Source: Xylaria sp. FL1777 (taxonomy: Eukaryota > Ascomycota > Sordariomycetes > Xylariales > Xylariaceae). From it: a DNA stretch of 64,000 bases. This document shows, piece after piece, positions 45,509 through 57,500 of this stretch; the first letter of the stretch is position 1, and each line of letters starts with the position of its first letter. A program made the translations under genes and the position numbers. The DNA lies in contig MU400525.1 in assembly GCA_022578965.1 (NCBI GenBank), positions 310,001-374,000 of the forward strand, read 5' to 3'. The notes below the pieces were generated by a model, which did no database searches, had not been told where the DNA came from, and worked only from the letters and a program-made list of their open reading frames with translations.

Positions 45509-47370
45509 CTATCCGCTAACAAGCGCATCATTCGTCAGCCCTGGTGTTACGGGATGGATCGACGGCTCCTTAATACTACCGTCTTTTTCATCGGGTACCG
45601 GTAACTCGTCTTCTAGTTTCTGGGTCTGCCCATTCCTTTCTCCCGTGCTCTCTAGCTGAGCGGGGGCGTTACCATTGACACTGTCTGTAATAGCCGCAGC
45701 TACCACCGAGGTAGCAGCAGCAGCTTGTTCTTTTTCTTTTTTCTCTTTTTCCTTTTTAGACATTTTTATGCTACCCTTCGCTAGAGCCTCTTTCGGTAAC
45801 GGCCTAACGATGGGTTGAGCGATCCACCAAGGCCGCTTACACGCCTTGACTGTCGCTACCGAGCTTTCCGGGTCATACTCAGGATCAATGTCATTCCCTT
45901 GGCTTTCCTCTTTGGGTGGTTCTGTGTTCTGCACTTTGGGTTTTAGAACCGGTTCATCTTCTATGCTTTTCCCGTCCGTCCTTTCGTAGTCTAATAACCC
46001 CTGAGCGACGCGTCTTTCCACCATATCTAGAACCTTTTCGATACCATTTATGTCACTAGGGCTTGTCCTAGCTAGTGTATCGCGGATATCAGTGTGTCTC
46101 GATATGAAATGGCGGAGAAGATGAAAGAGATGGGGCCTAACAGCCACGATATTTGGGGATATCAAGCGCTTGCCTGCGCCATCCTGTTTCAACTTCTTTC
46201 GCACTGGCCCTTCCTCGTGATCACCATCACGGTTCGCCGTATCGTGAAGCCATGCCTCATCATCTCCTACAATAAATAGTGACCTCCTTTTTGGTGGCTC
46301 TTGCTCAAGTACGTATTTGTGTAATATGTCCACGTATCGCCTAAAGACAGCGTCGACTCTGTAGCCGCCTTTGCCATCTCGGCCTCGCCAGTACTCACGC
46401 CCTTCATTCCCGACTGGAGGAGGCACGGCGAATACGGATGGATCGCTGAGGTTACCTTCTGCACTCATTACGGCGTCAGCACCTGTGGCCTCGAGACACT
46501 TCTCTATGTCACCGTGCTGGAGGATGTTGCCATTGGCGAAAATGACGGTTTCCTTGGGCAGGTTTTCTCGTAGGTAGCGTATATAGCCCCAATCGGCCAC
46601 GCCTGTCAGGTGTCCTTTTTGCTCCCTTCTCCGTCCATGAATGGTAAGGATGCTGGCGCCGGCGGACAAGACATTTTTAGCGTAGGCCAAGGTGTCTTCT
46701 TTCGTGTCCAAGATGCGGATCTTGGCTGTCACGGGTATAGGAAGGTTCTGGTGAAGGATGTTAATCAACTTGTAGACAAGCTCCTGGTCCTCCTGCAAGA
46801 ACGCGCCATAGTGGCCTTTGCGCGCTATGCCCTGAGGACAGCCCAGGTTCAGGTCGACAGCGTCGCAGTAGGGCGCCACCATGTTTGCGGCGTGGAGCAA
46901 GTGCTCGGGGTCGTTGGCGCAGAACTGGACAAACAGAGGGCGGTCGAAGTTGGGGTTTCCATCAAGAAACGGGCTGGCGGGATCGGCCTCCGGGGTTCCT
47001 ACAGGCTGTTTCGTGGCCTGGAAGTGGGCATCTCTATATTTGGGCGTCTCTTCGAACAGGCGAGCGTGAAGCATGGGTGTGTAGGCCAACAGCTTGGCGT
47101 TTTCCTGGGGGGTGAGAAATGACCGTGTCAACATCCGCCATGCCTGTGCAGTCAGGTCAGCTTCCATCGTCGTGTATTTACACATGTATATAGCTAAAGA
47201 GGGAAAAAAAGAAAAAAACCTACAAACTCGGACTGGTCTACCATGGGAGCAACTACGAACTTGGGGCTCCCCAGGCTCTCGTAGAAAGAGCGGCCATGTA
47301 ACTTGGGCTTGGGCATGGGCGAAGCCGATATCGAAGCCGATGTCGAAGTCGCGGTCGAAGTCGGAGCCAT
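45509..47370 (-). CDS. DUS1: tRNA-dihydrouridine(16/17) synthase Dus1
   Basis: Spliced minus-strand model: 47370-47224 and 47143-45509 (593 aa, phase 0; intron GTAGGT...CTGCACAG). After a Thr/Ser/Ala-rich start, the TIM barrel opens with KFVVAPMVDQSEFAWRMLTR. It continues with FVQFCANDPEHLLHAA, DAVDLNLGCPQGIARKGHYG (catalytic C151), IPVTAKIRILDTKEDTLAYA, ILTIHGRRREQKG, IFANGNILQHGDIEKCLEATGADAVMSAEG. This FMN enzyme reduces uridines at D-loop positions 16/17 using NAD(P)H. A helical DUS C-terminal domain follows. The last ~170 residues are a Lys/Glu/Ala-rich extension (KMSKKEKEKKEKEQAAAATS) not found in the shorter yeast protein. The ATG chosen gives a plausible N-terminus; an in-frame ATG at 47383 belongs to another frame. 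Confidence 0.93.
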
Positions 47371-48986
47371 TGTATTGATGCACCGGCGGAGCACAAACCA
47401 GCTCCGAGCGCCGCCAGCCGCTGTCAACTGAATACAGCGGAGCGCCACTGTTAAGATACCGTATGTGACTGACTGGTATAAGGTCCTTGTCCCAACCTGG
47501 CCGCTTTCTCCTGTTCTTCTGAAGTATCCCCTTGCACAGATAGGTGTACTTGAGTACACTATAGGCAGTACATTATATCATAACAAACCTATGTACTTTT
47601 TTTTTTTTTTTCCCCGGCCACACCTGGCAGCCTTGCATATTCGAATCCTTGTCCTAACCGGTTGGCAGTCAACCTTTGACTCCACCATCCCCATATTATT
47701 ACTAACTTAGCGTGCTTCCCCCCTGGTTCTGTCCATGCAACCCTCCAAGGACAGCGTCCAGGGTCTTCATGACAATTACGCTAGACAGCACTAACCTGGC
47801 TACGTTAGGCCTGTCCGGTACTAGCAGATGTGGTGGGGAATTGGAGCAATGCACTGCGCCTCGGCCTCGTATTCCCTTTCTTTGTACCTGTACAGTTACA
47901 GCAGGCCAATCTGGCGACCTTCTAACTCTGCTTCGAATCTCCCAATGTAACATCTTGGCGACACATACAGTACCGGCATGCAGGAGTAATTACGTAGGTA
48001 GCGTATGAGAGCACCATTCGCAGTATATCCTAGCGATATGGTGTGCTGCACGAACAACTGAGAGGCCCATAAAACTCATCAACGAGAAATGCAAGCCGTC
48101 AGATGCAAGTATGTCTACTACTATGTATACTACTATATACTACGTACGTACATACATATAGTTTTTCACATGATAACCGTGCTTTCCGCTGTGTATTATT
48201 ATTCACTGCATCGGCCGCTTTCCGTAATTGCTAGAACCCTCGCTAAAAGTACAAATTTCTTCCCACCTCAGCCAATTGCTAAGTCCCCTTCGGTGATACC
48301 CGCAAGCAAGGCCTTGCCGTGTACCAGAACCCTCCTCCGCCAGCCAGCTAACCCTTCGCCTCTCCATCTTCCCGTGTCGACTCAACAGTCATACTGTCGT
48401 ACATAGTCTTATGCTGGCTTCCAAAATCTCGGCCCTCCGAGGTCCCCGCCGAATTAGATAGACAAAGAAATGGTGCCTTTGCTTCACCAAAATAACACCC
48501 GTTGCACCCCGTGAACTTGCCCCTGTACTCGATCTAAGACGCGGACAGAGCTTCGTCTTATCCGTACAAGGAACAACCCCGTTTCACGTTCGGTGGTCCG
48601 GCGTCATTGGTTTGTTGCAAGCCGCGTGCTAATAGGCAATGTGACTTGACACGTGTTTGCAACCTCGGCAGTGGGGAAAAGAGCGAATAATGGGACGTCA
48701 AGAGCTGTACAACAAGGACATGGCGGCTATCGAGGCCGAGTAGCCTCGCCTCGCCTCGCCGCCAGGTCAAAAATTAAATCAAGGCCGAGCCTAATAACTC
48801 GTCCAGGCATGAGATAGCTAACATAAGGAACAAATTCGAAAACGCCCCGACACCTTACTATGCTGGCCATGTGCAACGCCATCGGATTAGACGAAAGCCA
48901 GAAACATAAACGTACGTCTATGGCTTTGGAATAGAAAAAAATGAAAGAAGTCTCGCTGAAATGCCGTGTTAAGTGCTTTGTCGTCA
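47371..48986. other. Intergenic, no gene seen
   Basis: Promoter side of DUS1 and 3' flank of the Bni4-like gene. A T15 run lies at 47597-47611. A short (CCTCG)n run lies near 48744-48760. No recognisable frame. Confidence 0.55.
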
Positions 48987-51565
48987 TCAGAAAAAGTGTG
49001 TGTATATCTTGGATGTCTCATGAACTTCCATCTCCTGCCAAGCCAAGTTAGCACAGATACACCTAACATACTACGTAAATGAAGTCAACCCACCATCTTG
49101 AAGCTATTCAATTCCTCTTTGATCTGCTGTGCAAGCATCGGCGTCAGGCGGTTGCATGTGGCAATCTCGCCGCGGCGGTCGTACTCCCCACTAGGCCAGG
49201 TATCATGAAAGACGATTCTAGGGCTGAATGTAGCGTTGCGCTTTTGACCCGCTTGAGGGGTTCCTGGAGCACTCTTGGTGTCCTGGCGTAGGCGCAATGC
49301 TGACATGAAATAATCCTCGTTTCCAATTGCAACAGATCCGTTACGCTTATGACCTTGAACTTCTTCATTAGGTGTGCTAGGTGCACTAGAATAAGGTGAG
49401 TCGGACACATTGGGGATCATGGGAAGATCAAAGGCCGGTCCTTTGGTTTCGGTACCTCGGGCAGGGGGCGTTGGGGAGTTGCTACGAGCTGTGAAGTCAA
49501 TCATCGTCAGTTGATAGTTCGCTACTAGCCAGGAAACAACTTTATACTCACTTTTCAGGATGCCTTTGCGGATTGTTGCTAGTACCTCGGCTCGCTCCCT
49601 CTCGCCACCAATAATGCTCTTTCTTGTGGCCGAGTTATCGCTCGAAGTGTCTAGCCGATCGGAGTTTAAGCTATCTGTATTTTTCGTTGCATCGATGGAA
49701 TTACGTTCTAAATGAGGGAAACCAGTTCCGGTAGTGATTTGAGCGCGCTCAGCGTTCGTGGTAACATTGACACGGTCACGTTCGGCCTCAACAGTAACCA
49801 TCGACACAGTGGCCTGTGAGGCTTCTGGAACCGCTGCTTCTTCATTCGGTGTCCCAATCACTGACTTGGGCCGAAAGAGCCCAACGAGCGATCGACTACC
49901 CTTTTTCACGCCACGTCCCATCTTGCGGAGCATAATCGAAGCAGAGGACGCAGTTGATGATATCGACAAGTTATCAGTCGACCCTGAAAAGAGCTTGGTA
50001 CCAGAATAAATACTGCTGCCAATGCCCCCTTCTTCTTGTTTTTGGGCGATTCGTGCCTGCTCCTGTTCATACAGGTCTTCTGCACGAGGATCTTTATGTA
50101 GTCGGGATGGTTCGTCATGTTTTGCGGCAACCGATTCGGCGCCGATATCCTGTCCAGTAACTTTCCTAAGTTCAGCTGCGCTACCAAATGAGAAGGCTCT
50201 GCGTAATCTCGAGGTCTTGGTCTTCGATTTTGCTCCTTTCTCGTTGATTGCAGCAAGCTGCTGGGCCGCGGGACTCTCAGCCTTCAGCCCACTGGACGTC
50301 GGCGGCTTCGTGGGTGACGAAGAGGTAGTGGCAGCCCCTTTGTTGGCCGATGACCCGGAAGCCATATTGACCGGGTTAGATAATGGTGATGGACTGAGAA
50401 CTCGCTTGCCGACATCAGTGGACGAGCCTCTGGGCGGTATGTTGACGACTTTCGGTTGATCGTGAGCTGGTACTTTCTCCCCAGACGGAGAGGAGGTTGA
50501 GGCGGGGCTACCAGTGGGGGGAGAGGTGTTGGAGTTTCGATTCGCCGACTAAGTGGATAGCATTAGCATCTTAGCATCATAACTAGTACCATCTGATTGG
50601 GTAATGAGACTAGGATAACAGATACTTACCGAAGGCCGAGAATTGCTGCTGCGGCTGGAGACGATGCTTTCAGAACTACCACTTCTAACATGCGAAGCAT
50701 TGTTCACCGGAGGGGGGAGGGGGACAACTCTCGCGGGCTTATGATCCTTCTCGACACCGCCCTGTTTCTTCGAGCCTGTCAATTTATCGGGTTGAAACGG
50801 TTCCGTTGTCTGTTTTAAGTTCTGTGGAGCTAGAGCATTGAAATAATCCGATGAGTTGATTGAGTGAATGCTGCGTCGCCTGTATTTTTTAGACTCGTCT
50901 TCAGCCGGGTGGCGATATAGATGCATATCATCCATAGTTGCGCCAGTCAAAGACCCATGCGCACTCTGTGGTCTGTTAGAAACCATCCCCGGACTCCGAG
51001 GTACAGCCCTAGAATTATACAACTGGGCTGCTGTGGGCATGCCCGACACAGGCAGGACACCAGAACCTTGCACCTGCTGGGACTGGACCAAAGACGGCGA
51101 TGAGTCAACCTGTCTAGGCGCTGGTCGTCTGTATCTCTCAGGAGAGGCCTTGGAAGCAACAACTTGTGCAAAAGTAGGCTGGTTCGAAGTGGCATTCAAC
51201 GGAGGACGAAGCACGTTCATGGATGGCTGCACTCTCGTATCTACCAACTGCGGTAAAGTAGGTACCGTAGTTCCAGAAGACGTTCGATATCCTCCGAGTT
51301 GTGGTACTTGTCCACTGGTGGCAAGGCTAGGCGTCGAAGTGAATGCATACGGCTGGATAGGGGCTACAGTGCCACTTCGGTATCCTGTCTGCCCCCCGAC
51401 ATTTCCTAATGATCCATGATATGCATTTCTTTGGGGATTGCCATATGTCGGACCAGAGTGTCCTTGTGATGCGCCTGACATGATTCCCGTATTCGATCCT
51501 GGTCTCGTTTGGAGCAGAGTCACAGTTCCAGATTGCTGAGGATATGTTTGAACCAATGCAGCCAT
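48987..51565 (-). CDS. Bni4/Afr1-like protein with PP1-docking motif
   Basis: Spliced minus-strand model: 51565-50630, 50548-49552, 49488-49094, 49034-48987 (791 aa, phases 0, 1, 0). Most of the protein is disordered and Ser/Thr/Pro/Gln-rich. Short motifs include SIHSINSSDYFNAL and a basic patch (RLRRAFSFGSAAELRK, ~417-432). The C-terminal ~75 residues are strongly conserved in type: NATFSPRIVFHDTWPSGEYD, then ATCNRLTPMLAQQIKEELNS, then FKMEMEVHETSKIYTHFF at the very end. RIVF (735-738) fits the RVxF docking motif of protein phosphatase 1 (Glc7). This C-terminal block resembles yeast Bni4/Afr1-type proteins that tether Glc7 to septins and chitin synthase at the bud neck. A polarity or septation role is inferred from that. 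The start MAALVQTYPQQ is chosen because upstream in-frame codons lack ATG. Confidence 0.72.
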
Positions 51566-54500
51566 ATTAAGGGAATCAGGAGTTGAGGAATCGAGTTGTA
51601 GTAGCCTCTTAGCAATAAGGCCGCGCCTTTCCAATAGCTCTCGCTATCAAACGCGTACCAAGGTAATCACAACCTCTCGAGCAGATCTAGCGAGCCTAAT
51701 TGTGTTATTTTAGGTCAGCGAGATGTACAAGTTGTCCCATCAGACTGAAATTTAATTGCTTAGTCGCAACTTCGACAATTTTCGACTATGCTTGGAGAGG
51801 GTTTGAGGATTATTTCGAGTAAGGCTACCTTCAACAGTTCGAGTAACCCTTGTTAAAGGTTGCCGCTGTCTCGAGAGGCGTTCGGGTGGAAATGAGATGG
51901 TCGGAAAGAGAGGACGCCCGCGACCCGAGGGAAACAAGAGATCTCCAGCTAGCAGACTACTATTACCGTAGGCAACGCCAAAGGAAAGATCTCTGCGATC
52001 AACCGATATTAGAAGGACGGGCAATTGGGGCGACGGTTGAGCCTCCAGTGTCACGGGCGACACGAGGAGAGGTATACGGTTTTGTCTAATAGAAGGACAT
52101 GGGAAAGACTTGTCACGATGTCAACGTTGGGCCACTAAAGAACAGACGGAATAACCCTGATTTGGGTTTCTTTCGTGTTGGGATGGATGTATAATCGGGA
52201 CGGCGGGTGCAAGAGAGTCTAAGACGGACCGTAAAGGAGAGCAATGCCACCGGAAAGTTGGGATGGAAAAGGGATAGACAGACGGGTCTTTGGTTAAAAG
52301 GGGACAACAAACCTTAGCAAAGGGGGAGGCAGAAGATTCACGTCAAGGAGAAAAAACTGTCTTAGACCTGAAGGTAGGAAAGAATACTATGTACTAGTAG
52401 GGTGAGAATCGAAGAACAAGTGAGGGAAGAACGAATGGGGGGGTGGGTGTAGGGGGCGAAGAAGGAGAGAATGATGGTATTCAGAAGAGCATTTGGGATG
52501 GAAGAAGGAGGGAATGGGAGGTTGACTGCATCGACACGGGATGAAATGAGTGACTGAATCTGGAGACGCAGAAGGAGCGCGAAATGCCAATCGCAGGGAA
52601 GACCGTAGAAGCGTTGTGGATATTGGGGGGCGCCATACCAGCGGGTGCATCGTGCCCTGCAGCATGTACCTAGATAGGTAGGTCAGTAGGCCGGTACCTA
52701 CCTACATTCCCCCCTAAAGGCGCGTAGTTCTAGGGCAACGTGCAGCATTAGAGGCCACGAGAAATGTGCCTAATGGCCGCCCTAGCGACCGGCTCAAGTT
52801 GTGCTGAACATAGCGTGGACCAAGGTAAGCTATCGTAGGTAACAGGTACGTACTCTCCAGCACCAGTCTACGCCGCTAGGCTAGGCCCCTAAAGAGGCGT
52901 TCACAGCCCGGAGACCTACAAGTATTTTTTTCGCATTGATTCATCCCTTTTTCTCATTTCAACATTTGTAAGAAAATGTTCACTTTACCCATACTAGTAC
53001 TTAGGAGTAGGCACTTGTACATGCGTCCAAACAATGCATAACAACGTCAGATGTTGGCATAATGCCATGTCGCCATAAAAAGTCCATCCATTCTTTTTTT
53101 TCTTTTTCATAATACCTAGACCACTGCGGAATATTAAGGTATTACTCAACAGGTCTGGGTGCGACTACTACCTATTCCCCAAGACCACACATGTTTGTTA
53201 CCTTAGGTACCTAACAGACATATGCCATAGGTGATAGCCGTATAGAGGATGCAACTGCAGGTAGTGATAGGAATACATGTACATATTTTACCCACCAGGC
53301 CTGCATGGCAGACGGTTGAGATCTCCCCGTCTGGTCAGTGGTCATGCATCGCAAGGCATGCAAAAGCATGGGTGTTCGCCATGAATAGTGAAGAATGGAA
53401 CCAGCAAGAGTAAAACAAATTGTCTGACTGTTTGTGACCTGTCCAAATACCGTTACCGACAGTTATTAACTGGAGTACATCTAGGTAACATGGTTGGCAA
53501 CTAGTACCACCAACTGTATTTCCTACAATTGCACCAAGCTCATTCTGCGTTGCAGAATTCAATTGCTATGTATCTAAGTAGGTACTTAATACTTCTGGAC
53601 AACAAGGACAAAAATGAATTTGTTCTTATTAATACTGATAAAGAAAGAAAGAAACCCCCAAATAGGGAAACGAAGTATTTGGGGTATAGAAAGCAAAATC
53701 AGGCATAAGAAGTATCTAACTGGCCATGAATACGTGTTTTATGGTCTCAGGGTATCGTAACTTACAGGAGCATATCTTACTCGCTAGGCCCTTCCTAGCT
53801 AGCTCAGTACATTGTTTAACATCGCTAAGTACCTACACTTCATCCACCCGCTGTAGTCTTCAAGTTTCCATATAAGTTGTTGATGAGACCAGGGTACAAC
53901 CAGCCCCCTATTGGTGCTATTGGTGGTGTTGATCAACAGGGCATTGATTACTGTCGCGCTAGACGAGCAATAACAAGGGGGATGTGCTGAGAAGACATGC
54001 CAGAATGGCTGTCATTGGCACTGGACAATCCACCATGGGCTGTAGCATATATTACAGCGCATGCGACATACGTAAACTACCTAAGTTACCGTAGGTACGC
54101 GTATACAGGCAGAAACATGCGAACATTGTTTTTGCGGTGCTACTCTTTTACTGCCCTTTGGTGCGGCCTTTGTTTTACCGCATTATACTAGCGTCTGACC
54201 AGCAACACACCACCGTGGTCAAATTGTCACTCACAATCTCCCATGACGTAGTAAAGCTCTGCGCCATGTGGTTCAATGTTTTGGTATTCGCGCATACATA
54301 CTGTAGATAGTAGATAGGTTGGTTTAGTGCTGTTTGATACAACAAACAGCACGTATACTACGTACTTAAGAAGACACCCGCTGGAGTCCCACAGTTAAAA
54401 TCTGCTGTTGTTACATCGTAGACATTACATTGCTCAACTTGTATAAGTCGTTTGGCGTTACACTACACCCTTTGTCTTGGCGTTGATAATTTGGTCCGTT

Positions 54501-57500
54501 TGTCCTGCTCTTATATGCTAGTATGGGTAATCGATCTCTTGGGTGGATGTACCAGGGACCTAACCGAGCCAACTTTAACAGGTATCGTCGGCTTATCACA
54601 CTCGAAGCTCAGACATCTCTCTCCTCACCGCCTTGCCAAATATATACTACGATGTATTTAGGCGTGAATTCAGCTCGGAGGAGCAGACCGAAGCGTGGGG
54701 GGATTTTGATAGTCCCCTATTCCATATCCTACATGATACCAGTCCATAAGTAGATCGTTTAATTAACCGCCTGCAGAGCTTCGCCAGTAGGTATTGCACA
54801 ATATACCTAAACCAGTTTTCCCAGCTGTTGATCTTTTCCCAATGCCTCGGGAAAAGAGTGTAAGAGGCTTGCTCGCATGTTGCTGCAGTAAGAAAGCAGT
54901 GGGCCATCAGCCACACACATACCAACACTGTGTGAGCTTGTCTTTGTCTGTACTTCGTATTAAAGCTAACCTTGACAAATATGTAACCAAATGTGGTCAT
55001 ATCTTAGAGTTTACACTACCTATCATACTTATGTACAAGTACCAGGATGTAAAATCAGACGGGTAGCCAGATCTTCAATAGCATCGAATTACGTCTGGTA
55101 CTACATACTTATTATCTCAGCTAAGTACTTAGTCATCGTTCCTCATGAGAGGGCCAATATTACAGGTAGCATAGATACATATATGTAGGTATATATATAC
55201 AGCATATGTTTTATCGAACAGCCCCTCATCCCAACTTATCAGATGTACTATGAAACGGTAACCTGAAGTTTTGCCCAAGAACCCCTCCCGGCCAATCTCG
55301 AACTCTGTTTCCAAAGATGGCCGAATCGAGCTAAAAGTCTGTGCGATTCAGATCGGTTCCGGCGAGCTGGTTAGAACGGTCCTAGGCGCATCATTTAGAC
55401 CAGTAGTTAACAAGAATAACCGACAACTACGGAGCACGCTACGATCTGGCTGTGGGCGGTTTGCCCAATAGGAATATTTATTCGTTTTACCAAACTTAGG
55501 CTAGGTCGTGTACACTATGTACGTACGCAGTATACAGCCCATAGCGGACGACCTAGGCCAACCGGATGTTTCAACCCCTATCCAACATAGATCTTCTCAG
55601 AGAAGTAGCGGATTTCACGATAGAATTCGTCACTACTGAGTTTTTTTCTCCTAATCGTCATTCTCAGCTGGATGGATACCTAAACCTCTAAATTAGCGTG
55701 TCGTCATACATCAATCAGTCGATTGGGTGAATACGCAGTACCCAAGTGCAAGCCGAGGAAACACGTGGCCGACTACTTTTCCTTCACTTTTACATGGTGT
55801 TGCTCATCCAAGGAAAAGGTTCGTTCCTGCAGACTCTCGAAGATGCAAGACATTTTCTTGCCTAGTTCGCCAAGCCATTTGGCAAGCAGCTTCAAATGTT
55901 CGGCATATCAGATTCGAATGTAACAACAGCTTACATAGTGTCACCATTATGTACGAGTGCTCGGACTCAGGCTGATGCCGGTCTGCGTCTGTTTCGATGG
56001 CGGGTACGCCGAAAACCGGCGAGAGCAATTTTTACATGGTGGCGTCTGAGCTGAAATACCTACATAGGTCGTCAACTTCACGTTTTGCGGTAGAGAGTCC
56101 GTTCGTCGAGAAAGCGGATCGCATTTGTGCTTGACTCTACTCCGTCTTAGTCGGTGCGGATTGACCCTCGACCATTCATTCCATCCATTAATTCATCTAT
56201 CTTCATACCCAACATACGACTTATGTGCCACAATGCATAGGGCGGAAATTTACCTTCGCTGCCCAACAGCCACAGGATAAGCTCCGCAGTGCCTTTGTAT
56301 TGCCTTAGGGAACATTGTATGCGTGCGTGTGGTTTGGTTTTGGACGCGCGGGCGAACATCGTATGCATGCGAAGCAACGTTGTGTCACACGTGGATTTCC
56401 GCAGAAGAAATGGACCAAGCATACGGTCACGATGCTGTGCTATAGCTTGCACGGTTTCGTTACATGTATCAACTTGAAAGTTTGACGGCACAAGTGGCCA
56501 TTTCAAGGAATCACGACAGGAACTTGGTTTCAATGCCATCTCGCTCGCCCATAGCACCACCACTCGACGAGTTTTAAGTATCCCAACTTCCATCCTACAG
56601 TATCACGAAACGGCATCGAAGTCGGTTAGTCGTCGGCGTATTTAGATTCATGTGCCCGTTACCTCTAGGGCGAACCGAGTATCACACCTGCCTATTCGCC
56701 TCGTGACCATGAAGTATGATACGTATAGATGAGCTTATATTGTCGTGGACCCGTATTAGATCCCGTCTCAAGCCTGCTATGGGACCTCGTCTGGTTACAT
56801 ACGCACAGCAGCCGCACTAAACTTGTAAAGATCGGATCTTGTGGATCATAGTCCCTGGGGCTTGTTTTGTCGAGATCTCAACTCGATTCGTTTAGATAAA
56901 GTTCTCATCTGCCTACCGCGACAGCCTGAAGCGTATCGTTGGGTGTTTTGTTTCCAGTTAACTCCACACAGGCAGCCCTATCCTGGCTCCCTCGTCGTTT
57001 TTAGCTTAAAGCTTGAAACATCTGATCAACTTGTTAAACTGCTCTCTCCCTTGTCCTGCAGTTGAGACGACTCAAGCAGGCTTCTTGGCATGCTGTGCAT
57101 TTCCCGAGCCCTCGTGACCGACAGACAATGAAGTGCCGACCACTTGGATTCGGAAGACGTCTACACCCGAATGCAGTGTGACGAGCCGACTCAGACCGAG
57201 GGCGTTGTGAAGCTTTGGAACCCCCAAGTTTCTACCATGCATTGGCTTTTTCTTTTACGGCGTGACGCATCCGACGTTGACTTGCTTTTCATCAGACCTT
57301 GGGAGGTCCATCAACCAAGGATATTAATCGCCTCGAATGACTTCGATTTCAGAGATGAACTCGTCTCACACGTAGCTCGTTCTAAGTTAACGATGTACGC
57401 CATATTATATACTCAGTCTTGCCCATCTCATTACACTAAGCGAAATTCTCAGGGTCATTCGAGATTTCTCGCTAATACGTACCTTGCGGGAGAAGCGTGA

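Noticed and set aside
56147..56593. 148-codon minus-strand frame in the 51.6-60.6 kb desert
   Set aside because: No family resemblance, random-looking composition and no supporting exon neighbours.
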